A DNA stretch of 64,000 nt from Spongorhabdus nitratireducens (GCA_947387575.1 CANDOC010000008.1:1-64000), one strand, 5' to 3'. Shown: positions 1-8,992, counted from the first letter of the stretch. The notes: generated from the sequence alone by a model not told the origin. Program-made: numbers and translations.

Positions 1-224
1 TGGGCCATGGAGATGGCATCGTTGGCATTACGCATTGCCACGTCCATACCATTGGTCTGGGTCTTCATCCGGTTGGAGATCTGCAGACCGGCAGCATCGT
101 CAGAAGCTGAGTTGATACGCAGGCCAGTGGAGAGACGCTCCATGCTGGCAGACAGGCTGTTCTGGGTCTGGTTCAGATTATTCTGAGCCATCAGAGCAGA
201 GGTGTTGGTGTTAATGGATAGCAT
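1..224 (-). CDS. fliC: Flagellin, N-terminal part (cut by window start)
   Basis: Flagellar filament subunit, exported through the flagellar type III apparatus. The visible 74 codons begin [19 protein letters not shown] and continue through the conserved D0/D1 helix ([20 protein letters not shown], then [10 protein letters not shown]), which is typical flagellin. The start at 224 follows a good ribosome site (AAGGAG) 8 nt upstream. The gene runs off the window, so the variable domain and C-terminus are not visible. It lies directly downstream of the flagellin methylase gene fliB on the same strand, separated by a terminator-like hairpin, so it probably has its own promoter. I could not find a convincing sigma-28 box in the short leader. 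Confidence 0.95.
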   Translation of the reverse strand, partial: MLSINTNTSALMAQNNLNQTQNSLSASMERLSTGLRINSASDDAAGLQISNRMKTQTNGMDVAMRNANDAISMA

Positions 225-276
225 GGTGACTACTCCTTATTTGCTTTCGCTAGAGGAGTCGACTTTTGTAGTGAAA

Positions 277-327
277 AATTAAACATCCGGTGAATGGTTA
301 AGAACGCCAATCACCGGACGTTTAATT
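277..327 (-). terminator. Terminator-like hairpin between fliB and flagellin
   Basis: A 17-bp inverted repeat with one mismatch (277-293 pairs with 311-327) surrounds a 17-nt loop. On the minus strand it is followed by a short T-run. It lies just after the fliB stop and before the flagellin leader, so it likely separates fliB transcripts from the strongly expressed flagellin gene. Confidence 0.65.
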
Positions 328-339
328 ACCATCTACGCT

Positions 340-1545
340 TTACCCAGCATTTACTGGCTTCAGGAGGCTCATGATTTGACTGTGACTTCCCCATCCCATA
401 TCAGCGACTTTTTCTCGCAGGCTTTTCAGGTAGGTGTTGTTGTGGTCGGCACTTCGTGCGATAGAGTGTATGACACCGATCAGTAATGCCTTGTGGTCGT
501 CAGTATCTGCGAGCATCAGCAGATAGAAGCGGATGATCATATATTTCAGCACGAATTCGGCATAACCGTGTAACAGGTCATCACTAGTACGACGACAGAT
601 ATCACTGCTGTATAGCCAGTGCAGCATCAGGTTTACCAGTCCGTGACCACAATCATCAATCAGTGATTGCAAATGTGGTTGCCGCTCAGTCAGCAGGGCA
701 GGAATATCGATCTCGGTATCAGTACCAAAATCCTGCTTCAGCTTTTCAACAAAGGACTTGTGATACTCCCTCATAACTTTGTTGGTACGATAAAAGCTGT
801 TTTCCGTAACCAGTTTTTTCAGCACCCAGGCCTGCCCTTTAACACCCGGCGTCAGCTGCTGCCAGACCTGCCGAAGCTGACCACTTTGCTGCATCTTGCT
901 GAACTCCTGACAGACCAGAGACAGGTCTTGGTCATTTTGCTGCCGGCTGGCAATCAGGTTGAAGAACACGCCCAGATTAAACAACCGCTCATCCAGACTG
1001 TCCTTCTCTCCCAGAACCGACTGGAATGCCGTTTGACGGATTATATCGAACTGTTTGGGCACAGCACCTACTGCCGTGAAAGGAAGATTTGCCGGCAGGG
1101 CATCTCCGGTATCAAACATCATGGCAGAGGGATCAAGCAGAATCTTTCGGGCCGCTTCCGGGCAGGACAGGGTCAGGCTTGGCTCCATTCGGTCCACCAG
1201 CCGGGTAATACTGCGAGGATAGGTCTGGCAGGTACGGGACAGCATTTTTGGCCCATGATTACAGTGGATATAACAGGTGCCATCCTGATTCTGCAAAGGG
1301 CAACTGCCGTCTTCTTTCAGGACAATACGACGATAATCATTATCTGTTTGGTTTCGAGGGCGACCCATCTGCTTTTCAGTGATCTCTTTCAGCACTGGAT
1401 CCTTGCTTTTTTTGTAAGCCTTGTAGGTTTTGCGATCGATAGTAATCCGCCAGTTCTGACAGCAGTCATGCTCACATTCAGGGCCGATACATGAGAAGTC
1501 ACGGTAAAATTTGGGATAGAGAACAGATGGTTGTGTCGCAGTCAT
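340..1545 (-). CDS. fliB: Flagellin lysine-N-methylase
   Basis: FliB methylates surface lysines of flagellin in the cytoplasm before export. The protein is 401 aa with the start at 1545 (MTATQPSVLYPKFYRDFSC), the length I recall for the Salmonella enzyme. The open frame extends 67 codons further upstream, but that part has no family character. The N-terminal half carries the family's cysteine-rich clusters: CIGPECEHDCCQNW, then CPLQNQDGTCYIH and CQTYPRS, likely metal or Fe-S ligands. Its position next to a flagellin gene supports the assignment. The product of the adjacent flagellin gene is the presumed substrate. Confidence 0.9.
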   Translation of the reverse strand: MTATQPSVLYPKFYRDFSCIGPECEHDCCQNWRITIDRKTYKAYKKSKDPVLKEITEKQMGRPRNQTDNDYRRIVLKEDGSCPLQNQDGTCYIHCNHGPKMLSRTCQTYPRSITRLVDRMEPSLTLSCPEAARKILLDPSAMMFDTGDALPANLPFTAVGAVPKQFDIIRQTAFQSVLGEKDSLDERLFNLGVFFNLIASRQQNDQDLSLVCQEFSKMQQSGQLRQVWQQLTPGVKGQAWVLKKLVTENSFYRTNKVMREYHKSFVEKLKQDFGTDTEIDIPALLTERQPHLQSLIDDCGHGLVNLMLHWLYSSDICRRTSDDLLHGYAEFVLKYMIIRFYLLMLADTDDHKALLIGVIHSIARSADHNNTYLKSLREKVADMGWGSHSQIMSLLKPVNAG

Positions 1546-1777
1546 GACTACACTCTGGACTAATAAACTATTGCCATACTGGATAGCAATAATCAGACCA
1601 GCCTTTAATCTACTGCAAACATGGCTTTCCCCCTTGAAAAGACAAGAGAGTAACCGTAGATAGTATTGTGTGGACAGATATGCCTGAAGAACCGAGCACA
1701 GGCATTCCCGCTTTATTGCCCTGACAGCCCTGCCGGGTAATATCATTCGTCATGCTTTCAGGGCTTCGGGAAAACAT

Positions 1778-2647
1778 ATGACAACAAACTACACTCCCCC
1801 TGCTGTCTGGACTCAGGATGAAGAAAACGGTGGCCAGTTTGCCAGTATCAATCGACCAACAGCTGGCGCTCGCTTTGAGAAAGGTTTACCTGTTGGTAAA
1901 CATCCATTACAGCTTTATTCACTAGCCACTCCAAACGGCGTAAAAGTCACGGTAATGCTGGAAGAGCTGCTGGCCAAAGGGCTAACCGGCGCAGAGTATG
2001 ATGCTCACCTGATCCGGATTATGGAAAGTGATCAGTTTGGCAGTGGTTTTGTGGCAGCTAACCCGAATTCCAAAATCCCTGCAATGGTCGACCATAGCGG
2101 TGACAAGCCGGTGCGGGTTTTTGAATCCGGTTCCATCCTTCTTTATCTGGCGGAGAAGTTTCAGGCCTTTATTCCAACAGATGCATCAGCCCGAACCGAA
2201 TGCCTCAACTGGCTGTTCTGGCAGATGGGCAGCGCTCCAATACTGGGCGGTGGTTTCGGACACTTCTACGCCTATGCGCCGGAAAAGTTTAAATACCCGA
2301 TTGACCGCTACGCAATGGAAGTGAAACGCCAGCTGGATGTACTGGACCAGCATCTGGCAGATAACAAGTATATGTGCGGCGACGAATACACCATTGCCGA
2401 TATGGCAATCTGGCCATGGTATGGCGTACTCGCACTGGGCCGGATTTATGATGCCGCTGAGTTCCTGCAGGTTGATGGCTACAAGCATGTTGTGCGCTGG
2501 GCACAGGAGATAGAAAAAAGAGAGGCTGTACAGCGTGGCATGATGGTAAACCGCACCTGGGGCAACCCCGAAAAGCAGTTGCATGAACGCCATGATGCCA
2601 GTGATTTTGAGAATCACACTGAAGACAAACTGAATCCTGCGGATTAA
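1778..2647 (+). CDS. yghU: Glutathione S-transferase, YghU type (disulfide-bond reductase)
   Basis: Cytosolic GST-fold enzyme of 289 aa, close to the 288 aa of E. coli YghU, a glutathione-dependent disulfide reductase that binds two glutathione molecules. The thioredoxin-like domain is residues ~45-130, with PLQLYSLATPNGVKVTVMLEE and the glutathione-binding ESGSILLYLAEKF. The alpha-helical C-domain holds GDEYTIADMAIWPWYG, the usual N-capping motif. The N-terminal NYTPPAVW segment is also typical of YghU. It is divergent from fliB across a 232-nt gap and is followed by a strong palindromic terminator. Confidence 0.92.
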   Translation: MTTNYTPPAVWTQDEENGGQFASINRPTAGARFEKGLPVGKHPLQLYSLATPNGVKVTVMLEELLAKGLTGAEYDAHLIRIMESDQFGSGFVAANPNSKIPAMVDHSGDKPVRVFESGSILLYLAEKFQAFIPTDASARTECLNWLFWQMGSAPILGGGFGHFYAYAPEKFKYPIDRYAMEVKRQLDVLDQHLADNKYMCGDEYTIADMAIWPWYGVLALGRIYDAAEFLQVDGYKHVVRWAQEIEKREAVQRGMMVNRTWGNPEKQLHERHDASDFENHTEDKLNPAD

Positions 2648-2690
2648 TTTCAACACGGCTTGAGTAAAGGGTACTGAGCTCTGCAAATTA

Positions 2691-2712
2691 AGGCTGAGCT
2701 CAGCCTTTTTAT
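2691..2712. terminator. Bidirectional terminator after yghU
   Basis: Perfect 16-bp palindrome AGGCTGAGCTCAGCCT at 2691-2706, followed by a T-run on the plus strand and preceded by A residues. It sits between the convergent yghU and the gene ending at 2709, whose stop overlaps the end of the T-run. Confidence 0.75.
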
Positions 2713-4769
2713 TTATATAAACCCAGCTGTTCCGTCATAGCATCCATATTACTTTCAATACGCCGGTGATATGTCGCGTTTTCATCTTTGCCTATTTTTT
2801 TCTGTGCCCGCATCGTTAATTGATGAATACGATACAAAGCATCAATACGATCCAGAGTATCAAGACACTGCCTGACAGCTTCCTGCTGCTCTTTACCTGA
2901 TGCATCCAGGCTTGTCGCCACCTGAGACAAATATCTGGAAACCGCACCGCCATCAATAAGACTGAACAGCTCGGAGGATCGTTCGGGATCCAGGTCCTTA
3001 GCGGCCATGATTGATATCAATGGCGTTGCAACAGCTTCAAATACCGATGGGGCCTGTGTCATCATCAGGCTCTTCATAATCTGAAGCGCCTGATGGTCGT
3101 AGCAAGCCAGAGCCATACCCATCCGGGGGATCATACTGAGATATACCGATGACACAGCTACGCTGCCCTCAAAAACATCCCCTGATGTTCGACAGTAATT
3201 GGGAACATTGACGATACCTGAGCCTTCCGCACGAAAATTATCGGGAGCAATGTACTCGATACAGGTATTGCCATCGCCTGTTCTCAGTAATGGAGCAATC
3301 ATTGCCAGATCAGCCCATGCGCTCATCTCTCCGGTTTTAACCGCCTTATCCAGGTATTTAAAGGCCTGGTAGATCCTGTCTCTCTGGATCATGACCTCAG
3401 CTTCCAGCAGACCCAGCATATTGGCAGCAATGTGAGGTACCAGAAAAAAGCCGGGCGTACTCCAGGGCATAACGGTATGACTGAAGAAACCGCCGGAATA
3501 AAGCCTCGTGTGTAGCATGCGCCGGTAATACCTCATCATACTGGAGACATCACACAGGGCCTGAGTAGCGGCCCCCAACCGGCAGACCAGAGGAAAAGAG
3601 GAAGGAACAGCTTCCTCGAGAAGATAACCAACAGAAAAATTGAAACTGATCACATGCTGATCAAACTTCATTTTTTTTGTCGCCTTATTCACTGGCTGCC
3701 AAAGGACTTTATTTCCTTCCGGATATATTTCATCGGAATCCAAACAAGGCTGACTGGTTTCACAGACCAGAAATAAACCATTTCGGTTCGGATTATCTTC
3801 TGTTGGATTCCCTTCTATTTCCGCTTCAACCACATGGATGAAATAAGGAGCAACACCAGTACCGACCTGATCCGGACTGCAGAGTGTTCGAACGATCTTT
3901 GCTCCTTCCAGATAATAAATTCCATCATCAGGTGACGGCATTGCCCGGGTATGCTTTCCTCCGGGGCTCATACTGCTATCAGCATCTTGCAGACAAAGGG
4001 TTGCGATCACCTCGTTTCTGGCAAGCATAGGAAGAATGCTGTCTTTCAACTTCGCTTGCCTGCACAGTGAAATCAATGTTGCTGCAGTCCATGATGCTGC
4101 AGGATAAACGACTTCTGAAGTTTTCACTTTGGCTGTCATTTCTGCGGCATAAGGAAAACAGGATGGAGGCAGCCCAATACCTCCATAAACATCAGGTATG
4201 CACAGATAGGGAAAACTGGCAGCAATAAAATCTGCACTGCGGCTATCGACCTCCTGCTCAGGGTTCAGCAGGCTGTCCACTGCATTGTTAAAAGCAGCCA
4301 GCTTTGCTGCAGATACGCCTGACGATCGCCAGTAGCGCTCTGCTCCAGTCTTCCCCCTGCGAACGAAATTGATATCGGCTTCAGGCGGACCGCCCCTGAA
4401 TACATCATCAAGACTGATTGGTTTCGGGCTGTCTACCTCACCACCCCTCTCGGATGTTGTTATGTCGGGTGGATTAAGGCTGGCTTTTGGTAATTCTATG
4501 GACATGAGCATGGCCGGAAATGTGTGCAGGTTTCTAAAAGTCTGCTTTCTGGCATTCACACTTTGTAGATGAACCATCTGAGGCAGTAAAACTCGACGCT
4601 CAAGCTGACCGGGATACGGGACTCTGTGCTTAACGTGCGAGGCAGCAGTTCTTAGGCCCACTGTCCGGTACATGCTGGTCACATAAGAAAAAAACGACGT
4701 TTTTCCTGCATGTGCTGAAACGGGTAATAGCAGGTAAATCAGAAAACAGACAAACAAGCACCTGGACAT
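2709..4769 (-). CDS. Divergent acyl-CoA dehydrogenase-like protein with signal peptide
   Basis: About 686 aa from the start at 4769; the frame stays open to 4862 and a GTG at 4784 is also possible. The N-terminus (MSRCLFVCFLIYLLLPVSAHAG) reads as a signal peptide. The body resembles long acyl-CoA dehydrogenases of the DmdC/FadE type: IPDVYGGIGLPPS matches the usual EYGGLGLP, DGIYYLEGAKIV matches the loop before the substrate site, and SGDVFEGSVAVSSVYL matches the segment carrying the catalytic Glu (usually IYEGTNGIQAL). The usual TEPxAGSD flavin motif is altered to LQDADSSMS. An exported flavoenzyme of this family would be unusual, so it may be a non-enzymatic relative. It is a single gene, convergent with yghU. 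Confidence 0.6.
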   Translation of the reverse strand: MSRCLFVCFLIYLLLPVSAHAGKTSFFSYVTSMYRTVGLRTAASHVKHRVPYPGQLERRVLLPQMVHLQSVNARKQTFRNLHTFPAMLMSIELPKASLNPPDITTSERGGEVDSPKPISLDDVFRGGPPEADINFVRRGKTGAERYWRSSGVSAAKLAAFNNAVDSLLNPEQEVDSRSADFIAASFPYLCIPDVYGGIGLPPSCFPYAAEMTAKVKTSEVVYPAASWTAATLISLCRQAKLKDSILPMLARNEVIATLCLQDADSSMSPGGKHTRAMPSPDDGIYYLEGAKIVRTLCSPDQVGTGVAPYFIHVVEAEIEGNPTEDNPNRNGLFLVCETSQPCLDSDEIYPEGNKVLWQPVNKATKKMKFDQHVISFNFSVGYLLEEAVPSSFPLVCRLGAATQALCDVSSMMRYYRRMLHTRLYSGGFFSHTVMPWSTPGFFLVPHIAANMLGLLEAEVMIQRDRIYQAFKYLDKAVKTGEMSAWADLAMIAPLLRTGDGNTCIEYIAPDNFRAEGSGIVNVPNYCRTSGDVFEGSVAVSSVYLSMIPRMGMALACYDHQALQIMKSLMMTQAPSVFEAVATPLISIMAAKDLDPERSSELFSLIDGGAVSRYLSQVATSLDASGKEQQEAVRQCLDTLDRIDALYRIHQLTMRAQKKIGKDENATYHRRIESNMDAMTEQLGLYK

Positions 4770-5041
4770 TTGCTGTTTAATCACAGGGATGCCACCCGAT
4801 ATTTGATAAAAAAGAAACAACGACACAAAACGATAATCATCACCAAGCGTAGCAGCCTGCATACTGAAGGTGCCTGAGTTTCTTTTCCTTCAACAACTTT
4901 GCCGATCCGGTAATTACTGCCTGTTACCCAAGAAAGCCCTTATTTTTTGCTCTTGTGCCTGCCGCTACTATCGACTGAAAAACTGTCGTTGATTCTTTCT
5001 CGCTTCCATAACAACAAATCCCGATAATTTCCGGAGTAGCC

Positions 5042-6532
5042 ATGCCACAGGCACGATTCACCCAGGGCTCGACAATGCGCCATATTCTGCTGATGAGCCT
5101 GAGCGGTGCGGTTGGCATTACCGCGCTGTTTGTGGTGGATATGCTGGATATGTTCTTCCTCAGCCTGCTTGGGGAAAAGCATCTGGCAGCAGCCGTAGGT
5201 TATGCCGGAACCATTCTGTTCATAACAACCTCTCTCGGAATTGGCCTGTCGATAGCGTCTGCAGCTCTGGTTTCACGGGCTGTCGGGCAGCGCAATAATG
5301 CTCTGGCCGGGCGCTATATGGTCAATATCTCGGTATTGTCGCTACTGGTTGCAACAGTCTGCGCTGTTGCCTTCTGGTTCTGTATGCCGTCACTGCTTGA
5401 GATGATTGGTGCCCGCGGCGAAGTACATGCACTGGCAATGGATTACCTGCGTATTCTGGTGCCTTCGGTTCCGGTGCTGGCATTATCCATGAATTTTGGT
5501 GCTGGCCTGCGATCTGTTGGTGATGCCCGACTTTCCATGCTGTCGACACTGGCTGGCGGCGCTGTGAATGCAGTATTTGATCCGATCTTTATTTTCGGAC
5601 TGGATATGGGCATTGAGGGGGCAGCACTGGCTTCAGTACTCGCTCGTTTCACTATTCTTGGCGTATCAGCCTGGGGAATCATTGCCAGACACCGGCTATT
5701 TGGTCGCTTCAGTACGACCCATTTTTATGCTGATCTGGGTACGATTTTGAAAATTGCATTACCTGCAATCGCTACAAATCTGGCCATGCCGGTCAGTAAC
5801 AGTTTTATTACCCGTATCATGGCACAGTATGGTGACGGTTATGTGGCCGGGTATGCGGTTGTCGGGCGCATTATTCCTGTTGCCTTCGGTATTATTTTTG
5901 CGCTTTCCGGCGCTATAGGGCCAATTGTCGGTCAAAATTATGGCGCGAAGCTGATCGGGCGTGTGCGTCAAAGCCTGAAAGATGCCTACCTCTTCACTGC
6001 TGTTTATGTGCTGGCTGTTTCAGTCGTTTTATTTCTGCTGCAGGATGCTCTGGTGGGTATGTTTAACGCCCAGGGAAATGCTGCAAGCATGATTCGCTTC
6101 TTCTGCACCTTTTATGCTGTCAGCTTTATTTTTAACGGCTGGCTATTTGTTTCAAATGCGTCGTTTAACAATCTCGGAAAACCGGGCTTCTCCACATTAT
6201 TAAACTGGGGAAAGGCAACGCTGGGAACTATTCCTTTTGTCTGGCTTGGTGCTCATTATGGTGGTGCTTATGGCGTTCTGACAGGTCAGGCCATCGGCGG
6301 CGTTATTTTTGCGCTGGTAAGTATGGCCCTGGCATCAAGGCTGGTTAACAAGATGGAGCAGCATCAGGAGGAAACGACAGCCAGAAATCAGGAAGCGCCG
6401 CTCCCCTGCACTCTCAACCCGTTATCATCTGAATGTACGCAAATGGGAGTACTGGCAGAAGAAGCTGAGTGTGAGGAGCAGGCTGTGCTGGAATCTAAAC
6501 CGACTGCTGAGCCTCAGGTCTTATCCCGCTGA
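5042..6532 (+). CDS. MATE family multidrug/Na+ antiporter
   Basis: Inner-membrane exporter of the MATE family, using a cation gradient to expel cationic drugs or metabolites. The 496-aa protein shows about 12 hydrophobic segments in two related halves: residues 10-220 with MSLSGAVGITALFVVDMLDM, and 230-440 with IALPAIATNLAMPVSNSFI. The repeat motif GLSIASAALVSRAVGQ is typical. A hydrophilic, Glu-rich tail of about 60 residues extends beyond the usual family end. The start at 5042 follows CCGGAGTAGCC, a good ribosome site. Its 3' end overlaps the convergent DoxX gene by 19 nt. Substrate unknown. Confidence 0.88.
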   Translation: MPQARFTQGSTMRHILLMSLSGAVGITALFVVDMLDMFFLSLLGEKHLAAAVGYAGTILFITTSLGIGLSIASAALVSRAVGQRNNALAGRYMVNISVLSLLVATVCAVAFWFCMPSLLEMIGARGEVHALAMDYLRILVPSVPVLALSMNFGAGLRSVGDARLSMLSTLAGGAVNAVFDPIFIFGLDMGIEGAALASVLARFTILGVSAWGIIARHRLFGRFSTTHFYADLGTILKIALPAIATNLAMPVSNSFITRIMAQYGDGYVAGYAVVGRIIPVAFGIIFALSGAIGPIVGQNYGAKLIGRVRQSLKDAYLFTAVYVLAVSVVLFLLQDALVGMFNAQGNAASMIRFFCTFYAVSFIFNGWLFVSNASFNNLGKPGFSTLLNWGKATLGTIPFVWLGAHYGGAYGVLTGQAIGGVIFALVSMALASRLVNKMEQHQEETTARNQEAPLPCTLNPLSSECTQMGVLAEEAECEEQAVLESKPTAEPQVLSR

Positions 6533-6963
6533 CAGGATGAAGAGCGGCAAATAATATGATCTACTGCCAGCAGTCCACCGCCATGCCTGATTAAATAAAG
6601 CAGGGCGACCGCCCACATGATATGGGTTGGCCAGGCATCCGGATATACCAGCAGCTGAATTACCAGTGTCATTCCCAACAAGGCCAGGGCACTCAGCTGC
6701 GTTGCCAGTCCAATCAGGATCAGCCCGGAGAAAATGACTTCACTGTAGGCTCCCAGCCAGGCAGCAACAACCGGGGAGATGACCGGCAGGGCATACTCAT
6801 ACTCAAATAATGCCACTGTGCTACTGCTTATTTCCCACCCCACCAGCTTGTTCTGGCCGGAAACCCAGAACACACGAAAGATCGCAATCCTGGCGATCAG
6901 TGCAATCAACCAGTCCGGCACAAGACGGCAAATTCCATTGATCAGACTCAGCAGCGTTTTCAT
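6514..6963 (-). CDS. DoxX family membrane protein (bufferin operon)
   Basis: Small integral membrane protein of 149 aa with four hydrophobic helices (about residues 17-33, 64-86, 90-108 and 113-130). It carries DoxX features: the first helix ends in RVFWVSGQNKLVGW, and SEVIFSGLILIGLATQLSALAL follows. It is the last gene of the unit bufA-bufB-bufC-doxX on the minus strand, 55 nt after bufC. DoxX proteins commonly close bufferin and related MNIO operons, where a redox or membrane-partner role has been proposed; its exact job is not established. The 3' end overlaps the convergent MATE gene. Confidence 0.85.
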   Translation of the reverse strand: MKTLLSLINGICRLVPDWLIALIARIAIFRVFWVSGQNKLVGWEISSSTVALFEYEYALPVISPVVAAWLGAYSEVIFSGLILIGLATQLSALALLGMTLVIQLLVYPDAWPTHIMWAVALLYLIRHGGGLLAVDHIICRSSSCQRDKT

Positions 6964-7018
6964 GATAATGATCTCTTATAACGGTCTCTTCAGAGTGGGT
7001 GGAAGGATTTTAGCGGGG

Positions 7019-7795
7019 TTATTCCAACGGTCTGATAAACAGGCCATGTGCGATAAGTTCTGCCAGCACCTGAATAACATCAGGCCGAGTCAAATCCGGC
7101 GCTTCAGCTGAATCAACATCAGCAGCCCTGTTGATAGCCTGCAAGACACTGTAAACATCACTGGATAACGCACGAATTCTGGCGGCCTGTTGATAACAGA
7201 AAATCAAGGCATACTCCGCCCCGGTATCAAGCCTGAGTTGCACCTGACTATCATCTTCCCGGTGGTGCCAGTGCTGCTGCCAAACCGATACTACAGGCCA
7301 TGGTGAAGACATCAGCCGACAGGAAGGATGCAGGGCAAGATGATCAAGGCCGGCCTCTATCCCTGCAGCCACCTGACTTGCTGTCAACGAAACTGCTGAA
7401 GGTGCATTAAAACTTTCCACCATCTGCCACTCCAGCCTTGCAACATCGGCCAGCCAGGGTAAATGCTGCAGTTCGGGCAAGTTATCAATAAAAGTCGGAA
7501 AATATTTGCCATAGAGTGACAGTTGTTGCAAATCAGGAGGGCGTTCAGCAATAAACCTGACCACCATTCCGGTAAAACAGTCTTCACCGACTACACGACA
7601 AACAGTTTCAAAATTATCAGCCAGTGTTTCGTAACAGACAGCCCGGACATTATTTCGATAGATACCCAACTGAGGTCTGGAAACATCTAACAGGATATTA
7701 TGTTTGTCGGCTGAGTCAGCTTTATACAGAAGATAGTCAGCCATTGATTGTTGGTACTTAAGCAGGTTCGAATGAGCTCCATGATTTTTAGTCAT
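7019..7795 (-). CDS. bufC: MNIO partner protein, DUF2063 family
   Basis: Partner of the DUF692/MNIO enzyme in peptide modification; in the bufferin and Haemophilus HvfABC systems the protein in this position presents the precursor to the enzyme. The N-terminal domain (about residues 10-105) contains QQSMADYLLY, the conserved LGIYRNNVRAVCYETLADNFETV, and FIAERPP with SLYGKYFPTFI, all typical of DUF2063. The C-terminal half (about 150-258) is the variable domain. The best start is ATG 7795, whose ATGA overlaps the bufB stop by 4 nt, implying translational coupling; a TTG two codons upstream is less likely. Confidence 0.88.
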   Translation of the reverse strand: MTKNHGAHSNLLKYQQSMADYLLYKADSADKHNILLDVSRPQLGIYRNNVRAVCYETLADNFETVCRVVGEDCFTGMVVRFIAERPPDLQQLSLYGKYFPTFIDNLPELQHLPWLADVARLEWQMVESFNAPSAVSLTASQVAAGIEAGLDHLALHPSCRLMSSPWPVVSVWQQHWHHREDDSQVQLRLDTGAEYALIFCYQQAARIRALSSDVYSVLQAINRAADVDSAEAPDLTRPDVIQVLAELIAHGLFIRPLE

Positions 7796-8667
7796 GCACA
7801 AGACCTGCTTTTATCCGTTTCCGGGTTATCCACATAACCAGCCCTGGCTCTGATTGTTCGTGCTATCTCAGCCTCAGCCAGTAACTCATCAAGTGGAGGA
7901 AAATTACTGTCTCTTTCAATGATGACCGGGCACTCCGGAAAGCACTGAATATGGCGGCTGTACAGAGACCAGACATCACTGGCCACTGCAGCGTCATGGC
8001 TATCAATAAGCAGCCGCCGGTCACTGCCTTCCAGCATTTCACCATCCTGACGCTGATGTCCTGCCAGATGAATTTCCCCGACACATTCCGCAGGCAATGC
8101 CTTGATGTAAGCATCCGCATCAAGGCCATGATTGATCGAGTTGATATAGATATTATTGATATCAAGCAGCAGGCCACAGCCGGTACGACGGCATATTTCA
8201 GTCAGAAACTCAGTTTCGGGCATCGACTCCTGAAACCGGATATAAACCGTCGGATTTTCCAGCAGAATTTGAACCCCCACACCTTCCTGAATCTGCTGAA
8301 TATTACGACAGACAGTTTCCAGTGATTCCGGGGTATAAGGCAGTGGCAGCAGATCATGAAAATATGTCTGACCAAGGCGGCTCCAGGCCAGATGCTCAGA
8401 GATATGATATGACTGATAGCGATCAGCAAGCGCTTTCAAACGGGCAATATCTTCCGCTGGCACACATTCCGCCGAACCGGGGGAAAGGCTGACTGAATGC
8501 AATAACAGTGGATAATCACTCCTTATTTTTTCCAACCAGAAGTGTGTCCCCCCGGCGCTGTAATAGTTTTCCGGATGAATTTCAAAGCAGCTGACCGGTG
8601 GAGTTGAAGCCAGCACATCATCATAGTATGCCGGCCTTAACCCCAGCCCGATCATTTCATGAGCCAC
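7792..8667 (-). CDS. bufB: Multinuclear non-heme iron oxygenase (DUF692)
   Basis: TIM-barrel oxygenase of the MNIO family (DUF692) that modifies cysteines of a ribosomally made precursor peptide, in the cytoplasm before export. The 291-aa protein has the family motifs in order: IGLGLRPAYY at the N-terminus, LLLHSVSLSPGS, YHISEHLAWS, LLENP, LLLDINNIYINSINHG, GEIHLAGH, LIDSHDAAV and IERDSNFPPLDELL. The His, Asp and Glu residues in these are the expected iron ligands. The start is GTG at 8667, with ATG 8655 as an alternative. It lies 13 nt after bufA and overlaps bufC by 4 nt. The substrate is inferred to be the adjacent bufA product. Confidence 0.92.
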   Translation of the reverse strand: MAHEMIGLGLRPAYYDDVLASTPPVSCFEIHPENYYSAGGTHFWLEKIRSDYPLLLHSVSLSPGSAECVPAEDIARLKALADRYQSYHISEHLAWSRLGQTYFHDLLPLPYTPESLETVCRNIQQIQEGVGVQILLENPTVYIRFQESMPETEFLTEICRRTGCGLLLDINNIYINSINHGLDADAYIKALPAECVGEIHLAGHQRQDGEMLEGSDRRLLIDSHDAAVASDVWSLYSRHIQCFPECPVIIERDSNFPPLDELLAEAEIARTIRARAGYVDNPETDKSRSCA

Positions 8668-8680
8668 AGATTAAACTCTG

Positions 8681-8992
8681 TTATTTCTTATCAGGTGCAT
8701 CGCCTTCTTTCAGACTGCCTCCAACAAGTTTTTCACAGGTTCCCTTGGGCACCAGAAGCCAGGCATTTTTCTGGCCGTCTATTGTAGACGTACCTTCACA
8801 GGTTGTTCCCTCCCCTGCCTTACACTGGTTTTTACCTGCTTTGGCAACGCCGTAGCATTTTTCCATGTCCGCCGCCTGCACCATTTCTACTGTAGCGGCC
8901 ATTCCCAGTGCGGCCGCAACTGCACAGGACAACATCAGTTTGTTTTTCAGAGAAGCTTTGCTTTCCAAGGGCTTATTACCACCACAGGACAT
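8681..8992 (-). CDS. bufA1: Bufferin precursor peptide (DUF2282)
   Basis: Precursor of a copper-binding modified peptide (bufferin, a MNIO-dependent RiPP). 103 aa. Residues 13-40 form a signal peptide ending VEMVQA, and the core (41-103) has four cysteines at 46, 57, 65 and 86 in the contexts EKCYGVAKAG, NQCKAG, TTCEG and GTCEKLVGGSL. This spacing is the DUF2282 signature. In described members, Cys residues are converted to thiooxazole-type groups that bind copper, and the long signal peptide directs export. The start at 8992 follows a strong GGAGG site 8 nt upstream. The N-terminus carries an extra MSCGG stretch. It is the first gene of the operon; a metal-stress-responsive promoter is likely but I cannot recognise it. 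Confidence 0.9.
   Translation of the reverse strand: MSCGGNKPLESKASLKNKLMLSCAVAAALGMAATVEMVQAADMEKCYGVAKAGKNQCKAGEGTTCEGTSTIDGQKNAWLLVPKGTCEKLVGGSLKEGDAPDKK

Noticed and set aside
4830-4850. Fur-box-like GATAATCATC stretch upstream of the acyl-CoA dehydrogenase-like gene
   Set aside because: Only one half matches the Fur consensus and the gene has no iron link.
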